64,000 nucleotides of DNA from JBMOMT01 sp049324835 (lineage in GTDB: Bacteria; Chloroflexota; Anaerolineae; CAYNKW01): assembly GCA_049324835.1 (NCBI GenBank), contig JBMOMT010000044.1:21944-85943 (forward strand), in the 5' to 3' direction. Shown piece after piece: positions 33,608 through 42,477 of this stretch (its first letter is position 1; each line of letters starts with the position of its first letter). The notes under the pieces were generated by a model, which ran no database searches, was not told the origin of the DNA, and was given only the letters and a program-made list of their open reading frames with translations. The position numbers and the translations under genes were made by a program.

Positions 33608-33994
33608 TCACTGAGATTCATCTACATCCGGCAGTTGGTCGTTATCCAGAGTTGGCCCTTGGAGCAAGCCGGGCAGCTCGAAAAAGACCTGAAAGACCAA
33701 CATGCCCAGTTGCACCACGTCGCCGTTTTCGAGCGGCATGCTCTGATAGGGCACCAGGCGATGGCCGTTCAAAAAGGTGCCGTTGACGCTGCCGATGTCC
33801 TCCAGGCGCAGCTCGCTGCCATCAAAAAGGAGCCGGGCGTGCCGGCGGGAAACACCTTTTTCAACCGCGCCGTAGGGGGTCAGGTCTACGTCTGGAAAAG
33901 TGTCGCTTGCCGCATCCTGACGGCCAATCAGGGTTTCTGGCTTGAACGATAACCGCAACCGGTGACCAATATCGGCGATGACGATTTGAAACAT
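33608..33994 (-). CDS. FHA domain protein
   Basis: 128 residues, almost entirely one forkhead-associated domain: GRQDAAS, SRRHARL and DIGSVNGTFLNGHRL contain the residues that bind phosphothreonine (Arg, Ser, Arg-His, Asn-Gly). It should recognise Thr-phosphorylated sites made by the kinase encoded in the same operon. The frame continues upstream to 34198 across the next gene, but the ATG at 33994 starts the family-like MFQIVIADIG. It closely resembles the FHA domain of the upstream gene, a tandem duplication. Gap to that gene is 4 bases. Confidence 0.9.
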   Translation of the reverse strand: MFQIVIADIGHRLRLSFKPETLIGRQDAASDTFPDVDLTPYGAVEKGVSRRHARLLFDGSELRLEDIGSVNGTFLNGHRLVPYQSMPLENGDVVQLGMLVFQVFFELPGLLQGPTLDNDQLPDVDESQ

Positions 33995-33998
33995 CTTT

Positions 33999-34505
33999 TC
34001 ACCCAAAACGAATGCGTAATACCAGCTTGCCGAGTTGAATTTCATCGCCGCTTGTGAGAGGGTATTGCAGGTAGGGGGTGAGCCGCTGGCCGTTGAGATA
34101 GGTGCCGTTGACGCTGCCCAGGTCTTCGAGTGAGATCTGGTTATCCTGGCGGGTGATCTTGGCATGCCGTCGTGAGATACCCTTTTCCAGCCCGCCATAA
34201 GAAGTCAGGTCCACATCGGGAAAGGTGGCGCTGGCAGCATCCAGCCGGCCCATGCTCAGCTCTTTGGCCAGTGGAAACTGGATCTGTCGCTCTGCATCGA
34301 CGATGAGAATGGAAAGCGTCACCGGGCGGGCAGCATCTGCCGATTTTACACCGGCCATGGCCGCTTCGCGGTCCACCCAGGCCGATGTTTCCATCATCAA
34401 CGGGTCGGTGCGTTTGTCACCTTCGTCCACCAGGTAGGCGCCGCATTCGTCGCAAAAGAGTGTGTTTTCCGGGTGCGCTTTGTGGCAAGATGGACACCTA
34501 ATCAC
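33999..34505 (-). CDS. Zinc-ribbon FHA domain protein
   Basis: 168 residues. N-terminal zinc ribbon (Cys4, 7, 18, 21), a linker, then an FHA domain (about 75-168) with SMGRLDAAS, ISRRHAK and DLGSVNGTYLNGQRL. The start is a GTG at 34505, preceded by AAGGAG at the right distance and overlapping the stop of the DnaJ-VWA gene by 8 bases; the ATG further upstream lies inside that gene. It should bind phosphothreonine. The zinc ribbon may tether it to a partner. Confidence 0.88.
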   Translation of the reverse strand: MIRCPSCHKAHPENTLFCDECGAYLVDEGDKRTDPLMMETSAWVDREAAMAGVKSADAARPVTLSILIVDAERQIQFPLAKELSMGRLDAASATFPDVDLTSYGGLEKGISRRHAKITRQDNQISLEDLGSVNGTYLNGQRLTPYLQYPLTSGDEIQLGKLVLRIRFG

Positions 34506-35976
34506 GGTCGATCTCCTTGGGCAAAATGGAGAGGCTCCGCGTCCCGTAACGAATTTTCTTGCGGCCCTCAGGTGAAATGTGCCCCGTGCGGGCCAGCCGC
34601 CCGGCTTCCAGCAGGGCCGCCTTGGCCAGCTCGGTCTCACCGATGTTCAACAGCCGGGTGGCCATGGTCTCCAGACGCTGGCTGGCGCGCTCCACATCGC
34701 CCCGCTCCAGTTCCACCATCGTCTTTTCCTGCATACGAAAGATGGCCAGTTTGCCCAACGCGCCGACGATGACCGGCGGCACAGGCTGACCGTCGGGCCT
34801 GTCGGCCACTTCCACCTCGGCGTCTGCCGTGACGTGCACGCCCGGCATATTCAGGGCCACCACATCTCCCTCTACCGTGGCCGTCAGCAGGGGCATTCCA
34901 CCGACGGCCTCCGTGGTCACCAACAGCTCCACCAGGATACCCAGCGGGGTGGCTCTCTCCAGGTGGCCCAGCTCGATGGGCATGCTGGCCAATCCCAGGC
35001 GGGTGATTTCGGGCGAAATGCCAAAGACATCTTTGAGACGTGCGCTGCCCTTCGCCGACAGCGTGAGCTGCAAGTTGCGCGCAAAGATGGAACTGAGGCC
35101 ATGGATCTTGTCGCGGAACACGGTCATGATCTTGGCGGCAGAGTCGATGTAGGCCGAAGTGCCCCCGCTGCGCAAAGCGATCGCATCCAACAACTGATCG
35201 TTCCAGTCCTGGCCGATGCCCATGGTGCTGACGCTGATGCCCTGCTGACCGGCCTCGACTGCCTGAGCCAGACATTCTTGCTCGTCGCCATAAGTTTGCC
35301 CGTCGGTCAACAAGATCACGTGATTGATGGTTTGAGAGGTCTGCCAGCGCTGGACCTGGTCCAATCCGGCCAGCAAGCCCTGCAAGATCTCGGTGCCCCC
35401 GGAGCTATGAACCATACTCACCCGCGATTTGGCGATGGCCTTGTCTATGGCGCGTTGGGCCGGCAGCACCACCTCGGCCCGGTCGCTAAAGGTGACCAGC
35501 GAGAAATAGTCGGCGTCCTGTAGATAGTCGATGATGTAATGGGTGGCCTCTTTGACGCGCTGCAGGCGCGCCCCCTGCATGGAGGTGCTACGATCCAGCA
35601 CCAGGCACAGGTTGAGCGGCATACGCGTCACATCCTGAGAGGCAGCCGGGGTCAATTCCAACAGGGCGTAAAAGATCTGATCCTCGCCCATCAGGCCAAG
35701 CTGTTTGTGGCTGGGTGTGATCTTGAGGCTCAAGGGTGAGCTCCGAGCGGTCTGCAAGCGGCGACGCGCCTGATCGTACTGGGCGCGCTGTTGTGGATCG
35801 CTCAGGACATCGTAGGCCTCTTGCACCAATCGGAACAGCAAGGAGGTAGACTTGGGGGCGTCGGCGGCGTCCGGATGATACTGCCGCGCCAGTCGGCGGT
35901 AGGCCCGCTTGATGTCTGTGGCCGTGGCCGTGGGACTCACACCCAAAGTTGCATAGTAATCCTGTTCGACATCCAT
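34498..35976 (-). CDS. DnaJ-VWA fusion protein
   Basis: 492 residues. Residues 5-72 are a J-domain with the HPD motif (34-36), needed to stimulate Hsp70 ATPase. About 105-300 form a von Willebrand A domain with a complete MIDAS (DRSTS, a distant Thr, LLTDGQ), as in chloride-channel/TerY-like VWA proteins. The C-terminal part is a strand-rich region, then a helical segment with LETMATRLLNIGETELAKAALLEAGRLARTG, typical of bacterial VWA-signalling proteins. The combination would link DnaK to a metal-dependent protein-binding module. The ATG at 35976 has GAGGAG upstream. Same operon as PP2C (78 bases upstream). Confidence 0.9.
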   Translation of the reverse strand: MDVEQDYYATLGVSPTATATDIKRAYRRLARQYHPDAADAPKSTSLLFRLVQEAYDVLSDPQQRAQYDQARRRLQTARSSPLSLKITPSHKQLGLMGEDQIFYALLELTPAASQDVTRMPLNLCLVLDRSTSMQGARLQRVKEATHYIIDYLQDADYFSLVTFSDRAEVVLPAQRAIDKAIAKSRVSMVHSSGGTEILQGLLAGLDQVQRWQTSQTINHVILLTDGQTYGDEQECLAQAVEAGQQGISVSTMGIGQDWNDQLLDAIALRSGGTSAYIDSAAKIMTVFRDKIHGLSSIFARNLQLTLSAKGSARLKDVFGISPEITRLGLASMPIELGHLERATPLGILVELLVTTEAVGGMPLLTATVEGDVVALNMPGVHVTADAEVEVADRPDGQPVPPVIVGALGKLAIFRMQEKTMVELERGDVERASQRLETMATRLLNIGETELAKAALLEAGRLARTGHISPEGRKKIRYGTRSLSILPKEIDRD

Positions 35977-36054
35977 CCGAGTCTCCTCACAACCAGGCCC
36001 CACAGGCCCGACATTCGGGCCTGTTTACCCCAGGCGACCCTCCCCCATCGACGA

Positions 36055-36921
36055 TCAGCCCTTGACCTGCACCAGTATCACGGTGATGTTGTCTTCACCA
36101 CCTGCCGCGTTGGCCTGCTGCACCAGTTGTTGACAGGCAGCCTGGGGTGTGGGGGCTTCACGCACGATGGCCGCGATGCGCTCCTCGGACACATACCCCC
36201 ACAGCCCATCGCTGCACAACAACAGGTAACTGTTGGCCGGCAACGATTTGAGGTAAAAATCGACTTCGAGGGTGCTGCCCTGACCGATGGCCTTGTAGAG
36301 CACGTTCTTTTGCGGGTGAGAGGCGGCTTCCTCTGGAGAGATCTGGCCCAGCTCGATCAGCCGCGCCAGTAGTGAATGATCCTGGGTGATCTGTTCCAGA
36401 CGGCCCTGACGGATCAGGTAGGCGCGGCTATCACCCACGTGGGCGATGTAGGCATTGGTGCCCTGGACGAGGGCACAGGTGAGAGTGGTGCCGGCCTCTG
36501 GCGGCGCCAGGCGATGCACGGCCAGGTTGGCCTCGTTGGCTGCTTCCAGGATGACCTCACTGATGGGGCGTTGTGCCGCCCCTTCGTCCGAATCGCTGGC
36601 CAGCCAGGGCAGGTAAAACTCGCGCAGCACGGCTTCTGCTGCCACCCGCGCGGTGAGCCCGCTGGCGATGCCGCCGCCTTTTTGCCCCCCCATGCCATCG
36701 GCCACCAGAAAAAGTCCAAAGGGAAACGTCTCACCATCCCGCGAGAGGGTGGCTTTGAGCGTAAAAAAAGCGTCCTGGTTTTGCTTACGCACCTTGCCGA
36801 TATGGGTCGCCTGCCCAACTTCCAACGTGGGGCCGGTATCCAATGGCTCCTCTCCAGGCATCACCACATCCTGCACCGCTGATTCCACTTCCATGCCAAG
36901 AAGCCGCTTGAAAAAGCTCAT
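36055..36921 (-). CDS. PP2C-family Ser/Thr phosphatase
   Basis: 288 residues. Metal-binding motifs are complete: RKQNQDAFF, FLVADGMGGQKGG, GTTLTCALV, HVGDSRAYL, LLCSDGLWG and GGEDNITVI. Dephosphorylates Ser/Thr proteins with Mn2+ or Mg2+. A leader of about 35 residues precedes the catalytic domain. No membrane segment is seen, so it is cytosolic. It is 54 bases downstream of the kinase gene, the standard kinase/phosphatase pair. Confidence 0.95.
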   Translation of the reverse strand: MSFFKRLLGMEVESAVQDVVMPGEEPLDTGPTLEVGQATHIGKVRKQNQDAFFTLKATLSRDGETFPFGLFLVADGMGGQKGGGIASGLTARVAAEAVLREFYLPWLASDSDEGAAQRPISEVILEAANEANLAVHRLAPPEAGTTLTCALVQGTNAYIAHVGDSRAYLIRQGRLEQITQDHSLLARLIELGQISPEEAASHPQKNVLYKAIGQGSTLEVDFYLKSLPANSYLLLCSDGLWGYVSEERIAAIVREAPTPQAACQQLVQQANAAGGEDNITVILVQVKG

Positions 36922-36975
36922 CAGACTCTCTCCCCGTGTATGCTCGATCAGCCGGCGCCCCGTCGCACTGTGGTC

Positions 36976-38874
36976 TTAGGCCGGCAGGGCGTAAACGTGA
37001 TGATCGGTCGAACCGACATAAACCATGTCCTCGTAAATCGCAGCCGACGAGAGCACGCGCCCCTCGGTTTTGAAGCGCCAACGCAGTTCACCCGACTTGG
37101 CATCCAGGGCATACAGACAACCATCACGCGAGCCAATGTACACCACTCCCTGGTGAACCTTGGGCGACGATGTGACCTGATCCTCGGTTTCGTATTTCCA
37201 CACCAGCCGTCCTGAATTGGCATCGACGGCATAAACAGCCCCATCCACCGAGCCGACGTAGACGATGCTCAGCTCTGGGGCAACTGCCGGCGAAGAGATA
37301 ATTGGCCCGCCGGTGCGATAACGCCAGGCCGCCGAGCCGTAACGGGCGTCCACGGCATACAGGCTGTTATCCATACCGCCGACGAAAACCAGACCTTCAT
37401 ACACCAACGGCGAAGACATCACCCCGCGGGCAATACGGAACTGCCAGCGCCGGCTGCCACCCTGAATACTCACCGCGTACAGATGGCCGTCGTCGGAGCC
37501 AAAGTAAACCACTTCGTCCTCCACCGCCGGCGAGGAACGGATCTCTTTCATGGCCTGAAATCGCCAGGCCATCCGGCCTGTCTGGGCCCTCACGGTATAC
37601 AGATAACCATCGTCCGAGCCGAAAAACACGTGGTCGAACTCGACCCTGGCCGAGGAACGGATGCGCCCATTGGTGGGGCAAGACCAGGCGATGCGCCCCT
37701 GCGCAGCGCTGACGGCATAGAGCACCCGATCTTCCGAGCCGACGATCACCCGATCCTGGTAGATGCAGGGCGTAGCAGCGATGCCCCCTTCAGTGGCGTA
37801 CTTCCACATAAACTTGCCCGATTTGGCATCCAACGCCCACAGGTTGTGATCATATGCCCCCACATAAAGCACGCCGTTGCCCACCACCGGCGAAGAGCGC
37901 ACCTCGTCCTCGCAGGCAAACTGCCACACGGCCAATACACTATCGGACGAGCGGCTCAGGGTGATGGTACCCACCGAGCCTGCAACCGATTCGCCCGGCT
38001 GCACCTCGATGATGGCCTGCAAGGCCAGCTTCATCTCGGCGGCCGAGGCAAAACGCTTGTCGATATCGTACTGCAGGGCGCGCATGACAATGGCTTCCAG
38101 GCCCTCAGACACGGCGGCGTTGATGGCTCGCACGGGGCGTTCTTCAAAGGAAAAAGGTGGCTCCAGGCGAGGGTCGCGTTTGGTGAGCAGGTGATGCATG
38201 GTGGCCCCCAGAGCGTAAATGTCGCCTCTGGGCTCAGCAATGCCACGATACTGCTCTGGCGGCGAATAACCCTCTGTGCCGATCATGGTGCCCTTTTGCT
38301 CCGGCTGAAAGACTTTGGCGATGCCAAAATCGACCAGCATGATCCGGTCTTGAGAGGTCAACATGATGTTGTCGGGCTTGATGTCGCGAAAGATGATGGG
38401 GTGCGGCTTGAGGTTGTGGAGGTAATTCAGCATATCGCAGATTTCAACAGCCCACTTGATGATCGTGTCGTCTGGCAAAAAGCCAGGTGTTTCTTCCAGA
38501 ATGGTGCCCAGGTTTTTGCCAGGGATGTACTCCATCACAAAGTAGCTACGATTGCCCTCGCTGAAATAATCAAAAATCTTGGGCAGCGCCGGGTGATCCA
38601 ACAGAGCCATCACGCTGGCTTCGCGTTCAAAAGCCTGCACAGTCAGATCGCGCAGCCGCACATCCGGCGCAGTGTTGATCATCTCTTTGACAGCGCACAG
38701 TCGTGTCACCTTGGGAAAGCGCATATCGCGGGCCTGATACACCACCCCCATACCGCCAATTGCCAGCGTCTTGAGGATCTCGTACCGCCCCTGGAGTAAT
38801 GTGCCCTTGGGGAGCGTCTCACCCTCTCCAAGAGGCCCGTCCATTTCCGGAAACTGCCTCGTGCTTAAGGCCAT
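36976..38874 (-). CDS. Ser/Thr protein kinase with C-terminal PQQ-type beta-propeller
   Basis: 632 residues. Kinase domain about 30-290 with IGGMGVVYQARD, Lys63 (AVKEM), FRDIKPDN, VDFG and GTEGYSPPEQ, all catalytic residues intact. The C-terminal half (about 325-632) is a run of eight repeats of about 40 residues, each like (V)Y(V)GS.D..LYA(V/L)DA..G...W.(Y/F), a PQQ/YncE-type propeller. There is no membrane helix between the domains, so the sensor propeller is cytosolic, unlike PASTA kinases. The start at 38874 has AGGGG 7 bases before it; the GTG at 38919 is less likely. First gene of the operon. Confidence 0.94.
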   Translation of the reverse strand: MALSTRQFPEMDGPLGEGETLPKGTLLQGRYEILKTLAIGGMGVVYQARDMRFPKVTRLCAVKEMINTAPDVRLRDLTVQAFEREASVMALLDHPALPKIFDYFSEGNRSYFVMEYIPGKNLGTILEETPGFLPDDTIIKWAVEICDMLNYLHNLKPHPIIFRDIKPDNIMLTSQDRIMLVDFGIAKVFQPEQKGTMIGTEGYSPPEQYRGIAEPRGDIYALGATMHHLLTKRDPRLEPPFSFEERPVRAINAAVSEGLEAIVMRALQYDIDKRFASAAEMKLALQAIIEVQPGESVAGSVGTITLSRSSDSVLAVWQFACEDEVRSSPVVGNGVLYVGAYDHNLWALDAKSGKFMWKYATEGGIAATPCIYQDRVIVGSEDRVLYAVSAAQGRIAWSCPTNGRIRSSARVEFDHVFFGSDDGYLYTVRAQTGRMAWRFQAMKEIRSSPAVEDEVVYFGSDDGHLYAVSIQGGSRRWQFRIARGVMSSPLVYEGLVFVGGMDNSLYAVDARYGSAAWRYRTGGPIISSPAVAPELSIVYVGSVDGAVYAVDANSGRLVWKYETEDQVTSSPKVHQGVVYIGSRDGCLYALDAKSGELRWRFKTEGRVLSSAAIYEDMVYVGSTDHHVYALPA

Positions 38875-38969
38875 AAAACAACCCCTACCATCCACTCCCA
38901 CGTTCGCGTGTCGAGCCACCCTTCACCACGCCTCAGCGGTGCAACTGTGCGCCGGTTAACGTTATGTGT

Positions 38970-38997
38970 ATTATACACCAGGATGGAAATTTGGCAA
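38970..38997 (-). promoter_or_regulatory. Promoter of the kinase-FHA-response regulator operon
   Basis: TTGCCA (38997-38992), 16 bases, TATAAT (38975-38970) on the minus strand. The -10 box lies within the palindrome GTGTATAATACAC, a possible operator. Confidence 0.72.
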
Positions 38998-39029
38998 AAG
39001 CCCAAACTAGCGCAAACAAGACGTCATAC

Positions 39030-39060
39030 AAAATGAGGCCATCGTCGTATCACGATGGCC
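39030..39060 (-). terminator. Terminator after ftsH
   Basis: GGCCATCGT (39052-39060 on the complementary arm) pairs with ACGATGGCC (39037-39045) across 6 bases on the minus strand, followed by TCATTTTG. It separates ftsH from the kinase promoter. Confidence 0.7.
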
Positions 39061-39081
39061 CCCCTTTTTGCAGTTCACCTC

Positions 39082-40950
39082 TCAAGCCAGGAGCATCTCC
39101 AGATCCACGCCTTCCAGCGTTTCCACCGCGATCAGTTTGGTCGCCACGGCCACCAGCTTGTCACGGTGCTCGGTGAGCACCTCCTTGGCCCGTCGATAGG
39201 CGTTTTCGATGATGTTTTTCACCTCACGGTCGATCTGCTGGGCCGTTTGCTCGCTATAGTCCCGCTGCTCCGAGATCTCGCGGCCCAAAAAGATCAACTC
39301 TTCCTTTTGACCAAAGGTCATCGGCCCCAACGACTCGCTCATGCCATAGCGGGTGACCATCTTGCGGGCCAATTCGGTGGCCCGTTCCAGGTCATTGCTG
39401 GCGCCGGTGGTCACGTCGTTAAAGACCAACTCTTCGGCAGCCCGGCCTCCCAAAAAGCCCGCCAGTTGATCGTGGAATTTGGATCTCTGCTGCAGGTATC
39501 GATCTTCTTCCGGCAAAGACATCGTAAAACCCAGCGCCATACCACGCGAGACGATGGTCACCTTGTGAACCGGGTCGCAGCCATCGAGCTGCCACTGCAC
39601 CAGCGCGTGCCCCGCCTCGTGATAGGCGATGACCTCTTTTTCCTCGTCGCTGATGATACGGCTGCGGCGTTCCGGCCCGGCGATGATGCGCTCTACCGCT
39701 TCTTCGAATTCGACCATACCGATGGCCTTTTTGTTGGCCCGGGCGGCCAGAATAGCCGCCTCGTTCACCAGATTCTCAATGTCGGCCCCGACAAAACCGG
39801 GCGTCTGTTTGGCCAGCGTGGTCAGGTCCACATCGGCGGCCAGCGGCTTGCCCCGTGCATGCACCTGCAGGATAGCCTCGCGCCCTTTCAGGTCTGGCCG
39901 ATCTAACACCACCCGGCGGTCGAAGCGGCCAGGCCGCAACAGAGCCGGGTCCAGGATATCAGGCCGGTTGGTGGCCGCCATGATGATGACGTTGGTATCG
40001 GTGTCAAAACCGTCCATCTCGACCAGAATCTGGTTGAGGGTCTGTTCGCGTTCGTCGTGGCTGCCGCCCAACCCTGCGCCGCGATGCCGCCCCACGGCGT
40101 CGATCTCGTCCACAAAAACGATGCACGGCGAGTGGCGCTTGGCCTGGTCGAACAGATCGCGCACCCGGCTGGCGCCCACACCCACAAACATCTCGACAAA
40201 CTCGGAGCCAGAGATACTGAAAAAAGGCACGCCGGCCTCACCCGAAACGGCCTTGGCCATGAGCGTTTTGCCTGTGCCCGGCGCGCCCACCAGCAGCACC
40301 CCCTTGGGGATGCGCGCGCCCAGGGCGATGAACTTTTCCGGCTCTTTGAGAAACTCGACCACTTCGGCCAGCTCTTCTTTGGCCTCTTCTACGCCGGCCA
40401 CATCGTCAAAGGTGACGGTGGGCTTGTCGCCGGTGAACATGCGGGCGCGGCTCTTGCCAAAAGAGAGCGCCTGGTTGTTGGAACCCTGCGCCTGGCGCAG
40501 CATGAAATAGATCACACCGGCGAAAAAGAGCATGGGCAAAATGCCACCCAGAATGGTGAGCCAACTGCCCAGATCGCTGGGCCGCTCGGCCTTGAGAGTG
40601 ATGCCCTGAATCTGATCGTTGGTCACACCCAGGCCGGTCAACGTCTCCACCAGGCTCGTGCCGCGTTCCTTGTAGGCCACCACAGGGATGTGCTCACCGT
40701 CGCGACTGCCCACGGCAATGGATTGATTGCCAGCGTTCACCTGAACGCCCGCCCGATAGACGATCTCCAGCGTCTGATCGTCGCTGGCGCTGGTGATCTG
40801 GGCGATCTTGCCATCTCTGGCCTGTTGGGCCACCGTGCTGATGTTGACCTCCAGCGGTTTTGTCTGCGAGGTAAAATTGTACAACAGACCCACCGCCGCC
40901 ACCAGGATGATGAAATAAACCAACCCGTTTCTAAACCTTGCCGAATCCAC
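39082..40950 (-). CDS. ftsH: ATP-dependent zinc metalloprotease FtsH
   Basis: Membrane-bound AAA+ protease for misfolded and regulatory proteins. 622 residues from the GTG at 40950. Two membrane helices (about 8-25 and 130-152) flank an external domain; the AAA domain has Walker A GAPGTGKT (about 223-230), Walker B CIVFVDEIDA and the SRH ATNRPDILDPALLRPGR; the zinc site is HEAGH. The frame opens earlier with a TTG at 40968, but the GGAGG of the ribosome site lies inside that stretch, six bases before the GTG at 40950, so this start is preferred. Own promoter at 41027-41056. Confidence 0.96.
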   Translation of the reverse strand: MDSARFRNGLVYFIILVAAVGLLYNFTSQTKPLEVNISTVAQQARDGKIAQITSASDDQTLEIVYRAGVQVNAGNQSIAVGSRDGEHIPVVAYKERGTSLVETLTGLGVTNDQIQGITLKAERPSDLGSWLTILGGILPMLFFAGVIYFMLRQAQGSNNQALSFGKSRARMFTGDKPTVTFDDVAGVEEAKEELAEVVEFLKEPEKFIALGARIPKGVLLVGAPGTGKTLMAKAVSGEAGVPFFSISGSEFVEMFVGVGASRVRDLFDQAKRHSPCIVFVDEIDAVGRHRGAGLGGSHDEREQTLNQILVEMDGFDTDTNVIIMAATNRPDILDPALLRPGRFDRRVVLDRPDLKGREAILQVHARGKPLAADVDLTTLAKQTPGFVGADIENLVNEAAILAARANKKAIGMVEFEEAVERIIAGPERRSRIISDEEKEVIAYHEAGHALVQWQLDGCDPVHKVTIVSRGMALGFTMSLPEEDRYLQQRSKFHDQLAGFLGGRAAEELVFNDVTTGASNDLERATELARKMVTRYGMSESLGPMTFGQKEELIFLGREISEQRDYSEQTAQQIDREVKNIIENAYRRAKEVLTEHRDKLVAVATKLIAVETLEGVDLEMLLA

Positions 40951-41026
40951 CACTATCCTCCATATCAACTTCCGCCCCGCCGGCAGCGGCCAATCCGGAG
41001 CGGGTTACTCTTTTGTTTGACCAAAG

Positions 41027-41056
41027 ATTATACCAGACTTTGCCGATTCGTGCCAA
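41027..41056 (-). promoter_or_regulatory. Promoter of ftsH
   Basis: TTGGCA (41056-41051), 18 bases, TATAAT (41032-41027) on the minus strand, about 75 bases before the ftsH start. Confidence 0.75.
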
Positions 41057-41085
41057 CCCACATCCAGAACGCAGCGCCCTCAACA

Positions 41086-42456
41086 TCACCGCACCAGGGC
41101 CGCTTCCAACGCGTCCGACAGTGAACGCACGCCCACCACTTCCAGGCCGTGCGGCGCGCCGGCAAGCTGCCGCGCCGGTTTGGGCATCACACAACGCCTG
41201 AAACCCAGCTTGGCCGCCTCGTTCAGGCGACGATCGAGCTGGCTCACCATGCGCAGTTCGCCCGAAAGGCCAATCTCGCCCATCACCACGACATCGGCCG
41301 ATACCGGCACGTTGTGAAAACTGGAAGCGATGGCCGTCGCCACCGCCAGATCGGCAGCCGGCTCGGCGATACGCAGACCACCGACCACGTTGACAAACAC
41401 GTCCTGATCCGAAAGCCGCAGGCCGACACGTTTGCTCAACACGGCCACCAGCAACAGCAGCCGGTTGAGATCCACGCCGTTGGCCGTGCGCCGCGGCAGG
41501 CCAAAGCTGGTGGTGCTGGCAAGCGCCTGGATCTCTACCAGCAGCGGGCGTGTGCCCTCCATCGTCACCGCGATGGACGATCCGGCAGCGTTGGGCCAGC
41601 GCTCGGCCAGAAAGGCCTCCGAAGGGTTGGCCACTTCTTGCAGACCCTGCTGGCTCATCTCGAACACACCCACTTCGGCGGTGGGCCCAAAACGGTTCTT
41701 GACGCTGCGCAGCAGGCGATAGGCGTGAAACCGATCCCCTTCTAGGTAAAGCACCGTGTCCACGATGTGTTCCAACACCCGTGGGCCGGCGATGGCGCCG
41801 GCTTTGGTGACGTGGCCCACCAAAAAGATGGGCACCCCCTGGCCCTTGGCCAGGTGCATCAGGCGCGAAGCCGATTCGCGCACCTGACTCACACTACCGG
41901 CTGCCGAGGTGAGCTCCTCCAGGTACACGGTCTGGATCGAGTCGATCACGGCCAGGCGCGGTTTGAGCTGTTCGATGTGCGCCGCGATGGCGTCCAGGTT
42001 GGTCTCGGTGAGCAGGTAGAGATGATCGCTCTGGATGTCCAGTCGCCGGGCGCGCATTTTGATCTGCTGCGCCGATTCTTCGCCCGAAACGTACAGCACA
42101 TCGCCCTGCTGGGTGAGCAGCGAAGCCACCTGCAACAGCAGCGTCGATTTGCCGATGCCCGGATCGCCGCCCACCAGCACCAGCGAGCCGCTCACGATGC
42201 CGCCGCCCAATACCCGCGAGAACTCGGCCAGGGGCAGCGGGATACGTTCCACGCCATCGGCGCCCACCTCGGAGAGTCGTTGGGGAGCCGATCGGCTCAG
42301 GGCTGTCTGAGAAGACAGTGGAGCGCGGCGGTCGCGCTCCACGATGGTTTCGACCAACGTATTCCATTCACCGCAGTCGGGGCAGCGGCCCATCCACTTG
42401 GGCTGCGCGCTGCCGCACGCCTGACAAACGAAAACGGTTCTGCTCCGTTTGACCAT
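41086..42456 (-). CDS. radA: DNA repair protein RadA
   Basis: Branch-migration helicase of recombination. 456 residues: N-terminal four-Cys zinc finger (CQACGSAQPKWMGRCPDCG), RecA-like ATPase with Walker A GGDPGIGKST, the RadA signature KNRFGPTAEVGVFEM, and a Lon-type C-terminal domain. It starts 21 bases after clpC and is co-transcribed with it, the clpC-radA order seen in many Gram-positive bacteria. Confidence 0.96.
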   Translation of the reverse strand: MVKRSRTVFVCQACGSAQPKWMGRCPDCGEWNTLVETIVERDRRAPLSSQTALSRSAPQRLSEVGADGVERIPLPLAEFSRVLGGGIVSGSLVLVGGDPGIGKSTLLLQVASLLTQQGDVLYVSGEESAQQIKMRARRLDIQSDHLYLLTETNLDAIAAHIEQLKPRLAVIDSIQTVYLEELTSAAGSVSQVRESASRLMHLAKGQGVPIFLVGHVTKAGAIAGPRVLEHIVDTVLYLEGDRFHAYRLLRSVKNRFGPTAEVGVFEMSQQGLQEVANPSEAFLAERWPNAAGSSIAVTMEGTRPLLVEIQALASTTSFGLPRRTANGVDLNRLLLLVAVLSKRVGLRLSDQDVFVNVVGGLRIAEPAADLAVATAIASSFHNVPVSADVVVMGEIGLSGELRMVSQLDRRLNEAAKLGFRRCVMPKPARQLAGAPHGLEVVGVRSLSDALEAALVR

Positions 42457-42477
42457 TGTTGTCTCTGGTGTCCCGGA

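Noticed and set aside
40951..40968. TTG start of ftsH
   Set aside because: The Shine-Dalgarno GGAGG lies inside this extension, 6 bases before the GTG at 40950.
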